DNA of 23,678 bases, from positions 1 through 23,678 of IMG/VR virus record IMGVR_UViG_3300027996_000165; one strand, 5' to 3'. Positions 22,712-23,678 of the stretch are shown one piece after another. The stretch is from a virus. Numbering within the stretch: the first letter of the stretch is position 1; the number at the start of each line of letters is the position of its first letter. Both the position numbers and the translations under genes were made by a program. The notes beneath the pieces are model-generated. The model had not been told where the DNA came from. It searched no databases and was given only the letters and a program-made list of their open reading frames with translations.

Positions 22712-23031
22712 CAACGCGACCCGTATTTATTAATGTGAGTTTGTATGGTCAGCCAAGCATCATTAATAGCATGCTTACATTTGACATCAATTCTTAATTC
22801 ATTATTATCAATGACATCAACTGGGTTATTGGTTCCATCACATATTACCTGTACAATAGAAAACATACTAGGGATATCAGTAAGTAACTTATCAACCCAT
22901 GTCTGTAAATCATGTTGAAATTTAGCTCTTAATACCTCGGTATTCATTTTAAATAGAATATTGCTATCCAGATATTCATCAATATAATATCTGATTTCAC
23001 CAACAAAGGCAATTGATGGTATGTTATTCAT
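22711..23031 (-). CDS. Small protein resembling a tail sheath C-terminal domain
   Basis: A 106-residue protein. The C-terminal half (FSIVQVICDGTNNPVDVIDN, then NELRIDVKCKHAINDAWLTI) follows the pattern seen at the C-terminus of contractile tail sheath proteins: 'f.V.cD..NN....id...l..di...p...i..i'. Residues 34-56 are a helix leading into it, as in sheaths. The rest of a sheath is absent, so this would be a stand-alone mini-domain. It could be a sheath or tail-terminator accessory, or the similarity may be only structural. No strong Shine-Dalgarno is visible. A 6-bp hairpin lies directly before the start. The stop overlaps the gp47 start. Confidence 0.55.
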   Translation of the reverse strand: MNNIPSIAFVGEIRYYIDEYLDSNILFKMNTEVLRAKFQHDLQTWVDKLLTDIPSMFSIVQVICDGTNNPVDVIDNNELRIDVKCKHAINDAWLTIQTHINKYGSR

Positions 23032-23032
23032 T

Positions 23033-23049
23033 TTAACCCATTCGGTTAA
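23033..23049 (-). promoter_or_regulatory. Small hairpin before the start of the sheath-domain-like gene
   Basis: The inverted repeat TTAACC, loop CATTC, GGTTAA (plus strand) ends one base before the ATG at 23031. In the mRNA it would place the only GGGU-like ribosome contact in the stem, so it could restrain translation. The stem is short. Confidence 0.3.
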
Positions 23050-23092
23050 CGGTGAGTGCTATTAGCTAATTATATTATATTTCAACGCGAAG

Positions 23093-23677
23093 TCATACGT
23101 TATTTTTATTTTCTTCGTCAATTATCTCAGCTTCTTGTATTATTCCTGTAGGAGTATCATCATCTACTTCATCGCGTACTTCATTTACAAATGCCATCCA
23201 GTCTTGTGGAGTCATCTGTTTACTGCTATTTTCCTCTTCACCTAGAATAGTAAGTCCCTTCATTTCTTCTTCCTGTCTGAATTTAATAAGCATATTATTA
23301 AGCCTATCTAAACTACCAGACACAGATGATATAATTGCACTTCCTGCGGTATACATGCGGTCACCTATTTCAACTCTCGATTCAATATCTTCTTTGAAGC
23401 TAGTTAGAATTGATTTGGCTATACCATATACTTCTAGGGCTTCAGTACGCAACATGACCTTATCTTGCTCTAAAAGCTCCAGAGATATACCATTCTTCAC
23501 TAACTCAGATGGGGCTAGTTCTCCTAGAGTATCTGCCTCTTTTAGTCGAACTTCTAATTCAACTGTTTTATCTTTCACGCCTTTAGTTAAAATTGGGGTG
23601 ATTTTCGTATCGTCACTACCTTCGGTAGAGCCTTCTGGTAATCCTAATAAACGTTCTAGTGCTGAGTAGTTTGGCAT
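23093..23677 (-). CDS. Putative small terminase subunit (gp16-like)
   Basis: A 194-residue protein starting at the ATG at 23677, one base from the window edge; its ribosome site is outside. Residues 1-25 include LERLLGLPEG. The central part (residues about 75-145: RTEALEVYGIAKSILTSFKE, then ESRVEIGDRMYTAGSAIISS and LDRLNNMLIKFRQEE) forms two long antiparallel helices. This arrangement, with a final acidic tail, resembles T4-type gp16, where 'R...evf..lm......n..iL.lhk' occupies the same place. Family knowledge: small terminases form rings that recognise concatemer DNA and regulate the packaging motor. The similarity is of pattern only; another coiled-coil protein is possible. Confidence 0.45.
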   Translation of the reverse strand: MPNYSALERLLGLPEGSTEGSDDTKITPILTKGVKDKTVELEVRLKEADTLGELAPSELVKNGISLELLEQDKVMLRTEALEVYGIAKSILTSFKEDIESRVEIGDRMYTAGSAIISSVSGSLDRLNNMLIKFRQEEEMKGLTILGEEENSSKQMTPQDWMAFVNEVRDEVDDDTPTGIIQEAEIIDEENKNNV

Positions 23678-23678
23678 T

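Noticed and set aside
22712-22714. TTG as the start codon of gp47
   Set aside because: The next codon is ATG and forms the TGATG overlap with the preceding stop, the coupling style used across this operon.
1-23678. tRNA genes, CRISPR arrays, insertion sequences, homing endonucleases, integrase or attachment sites
   Set aside because: None seen on reading both strands. The only clear repeats are the 39-bp pair, the 22-residue tape measure repeats and the promoter octamers.

Overview
The window looks like the structural and tail region of a large, AT-rich, contractile-tailed bacteriophage of the T4 superfamily. The evidence is gene content and order. A leftward block carries, in transcription order, a possible small terminase, a gp47 (SbcD/Mre11-type) nuclease, a gp26-type baseplate protein, a tape measure protein, gp48, gp53, gp27- and gp5-type hub proteins and a gp4-type head-completion nuclease. 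The sequences are far from T4 itself. The host is probably Gram-negative, inferred from the tail type and from a phage protein with a Sec-type signal peptide; the host genus cannot be read from the sequence.

Layout. Bases 1-7200 are a mosaic of short units on both strands: a leftward amidase cut by the window edge, rightward genes at 385, 741, 2448, 3965 and 4819-7200, and leftward single genes at 1833-2327, 3555-3884 and 4567-4767. Most units are preceded by an octamer TATAAACT (once TATAAACA, once TATAAATA), close to the T4 late promoter TATAAATA. It often occurs as a head-to-head pair driving divergent genes. Two genes (741 rightward, 1833 leftward) instead have host-type promoters (TTGACA or ATGACA, 16 bp, TATATT) and face each other across one bidirectional terminator, so they look like an early-expressed island inside late territory. 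Bases 7201-23677 are all leftward and form at least two units. The first runs from the right edge to a terminator at 18210-18231. The second starts at a late promoter at 18176-18183 and runs from the tape measure gene to a glycosyltransferase ending at 7201. Many junctions there are stop-start overlaps of the TAATG, TGATG or ATGA type.

How the genes fit together. The tape measure, gp48 cap, gp53 wedge, gp27/gp5 hub and gp26-type proteins build the baseplate and set tail length. Two further proteins with the tail-tube (gp19) fold signature lie on the other strand at 5482-7200. gp4 finishes heads before tail joining. Embedded in this virion programme are enzymes: a 2H phosphoesterase (4819), a thioredoxin-like protein, a UDP-galactopyranose mutase-like protein and a GT-A glycosyltransferase (7201-9536), and a GT-B-like glycosyltransferase with a P-loop kinase-like protein (19421-21582).

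Most notable points: a gp5-type hub protein whose central domain looks like an amidase with its zinc ligands lost; a mutase-like protein with a degraded FAD motif next to a glycosyltransferase; a 2H phosphoesterase with a basic N-terminal extension in a late tail operon; and the divergent TATAAACT promoter pairs. No tRNA, CRISPR array, insertion sequence or integrase was seen. No stretch over 300 bases lacks a gene.
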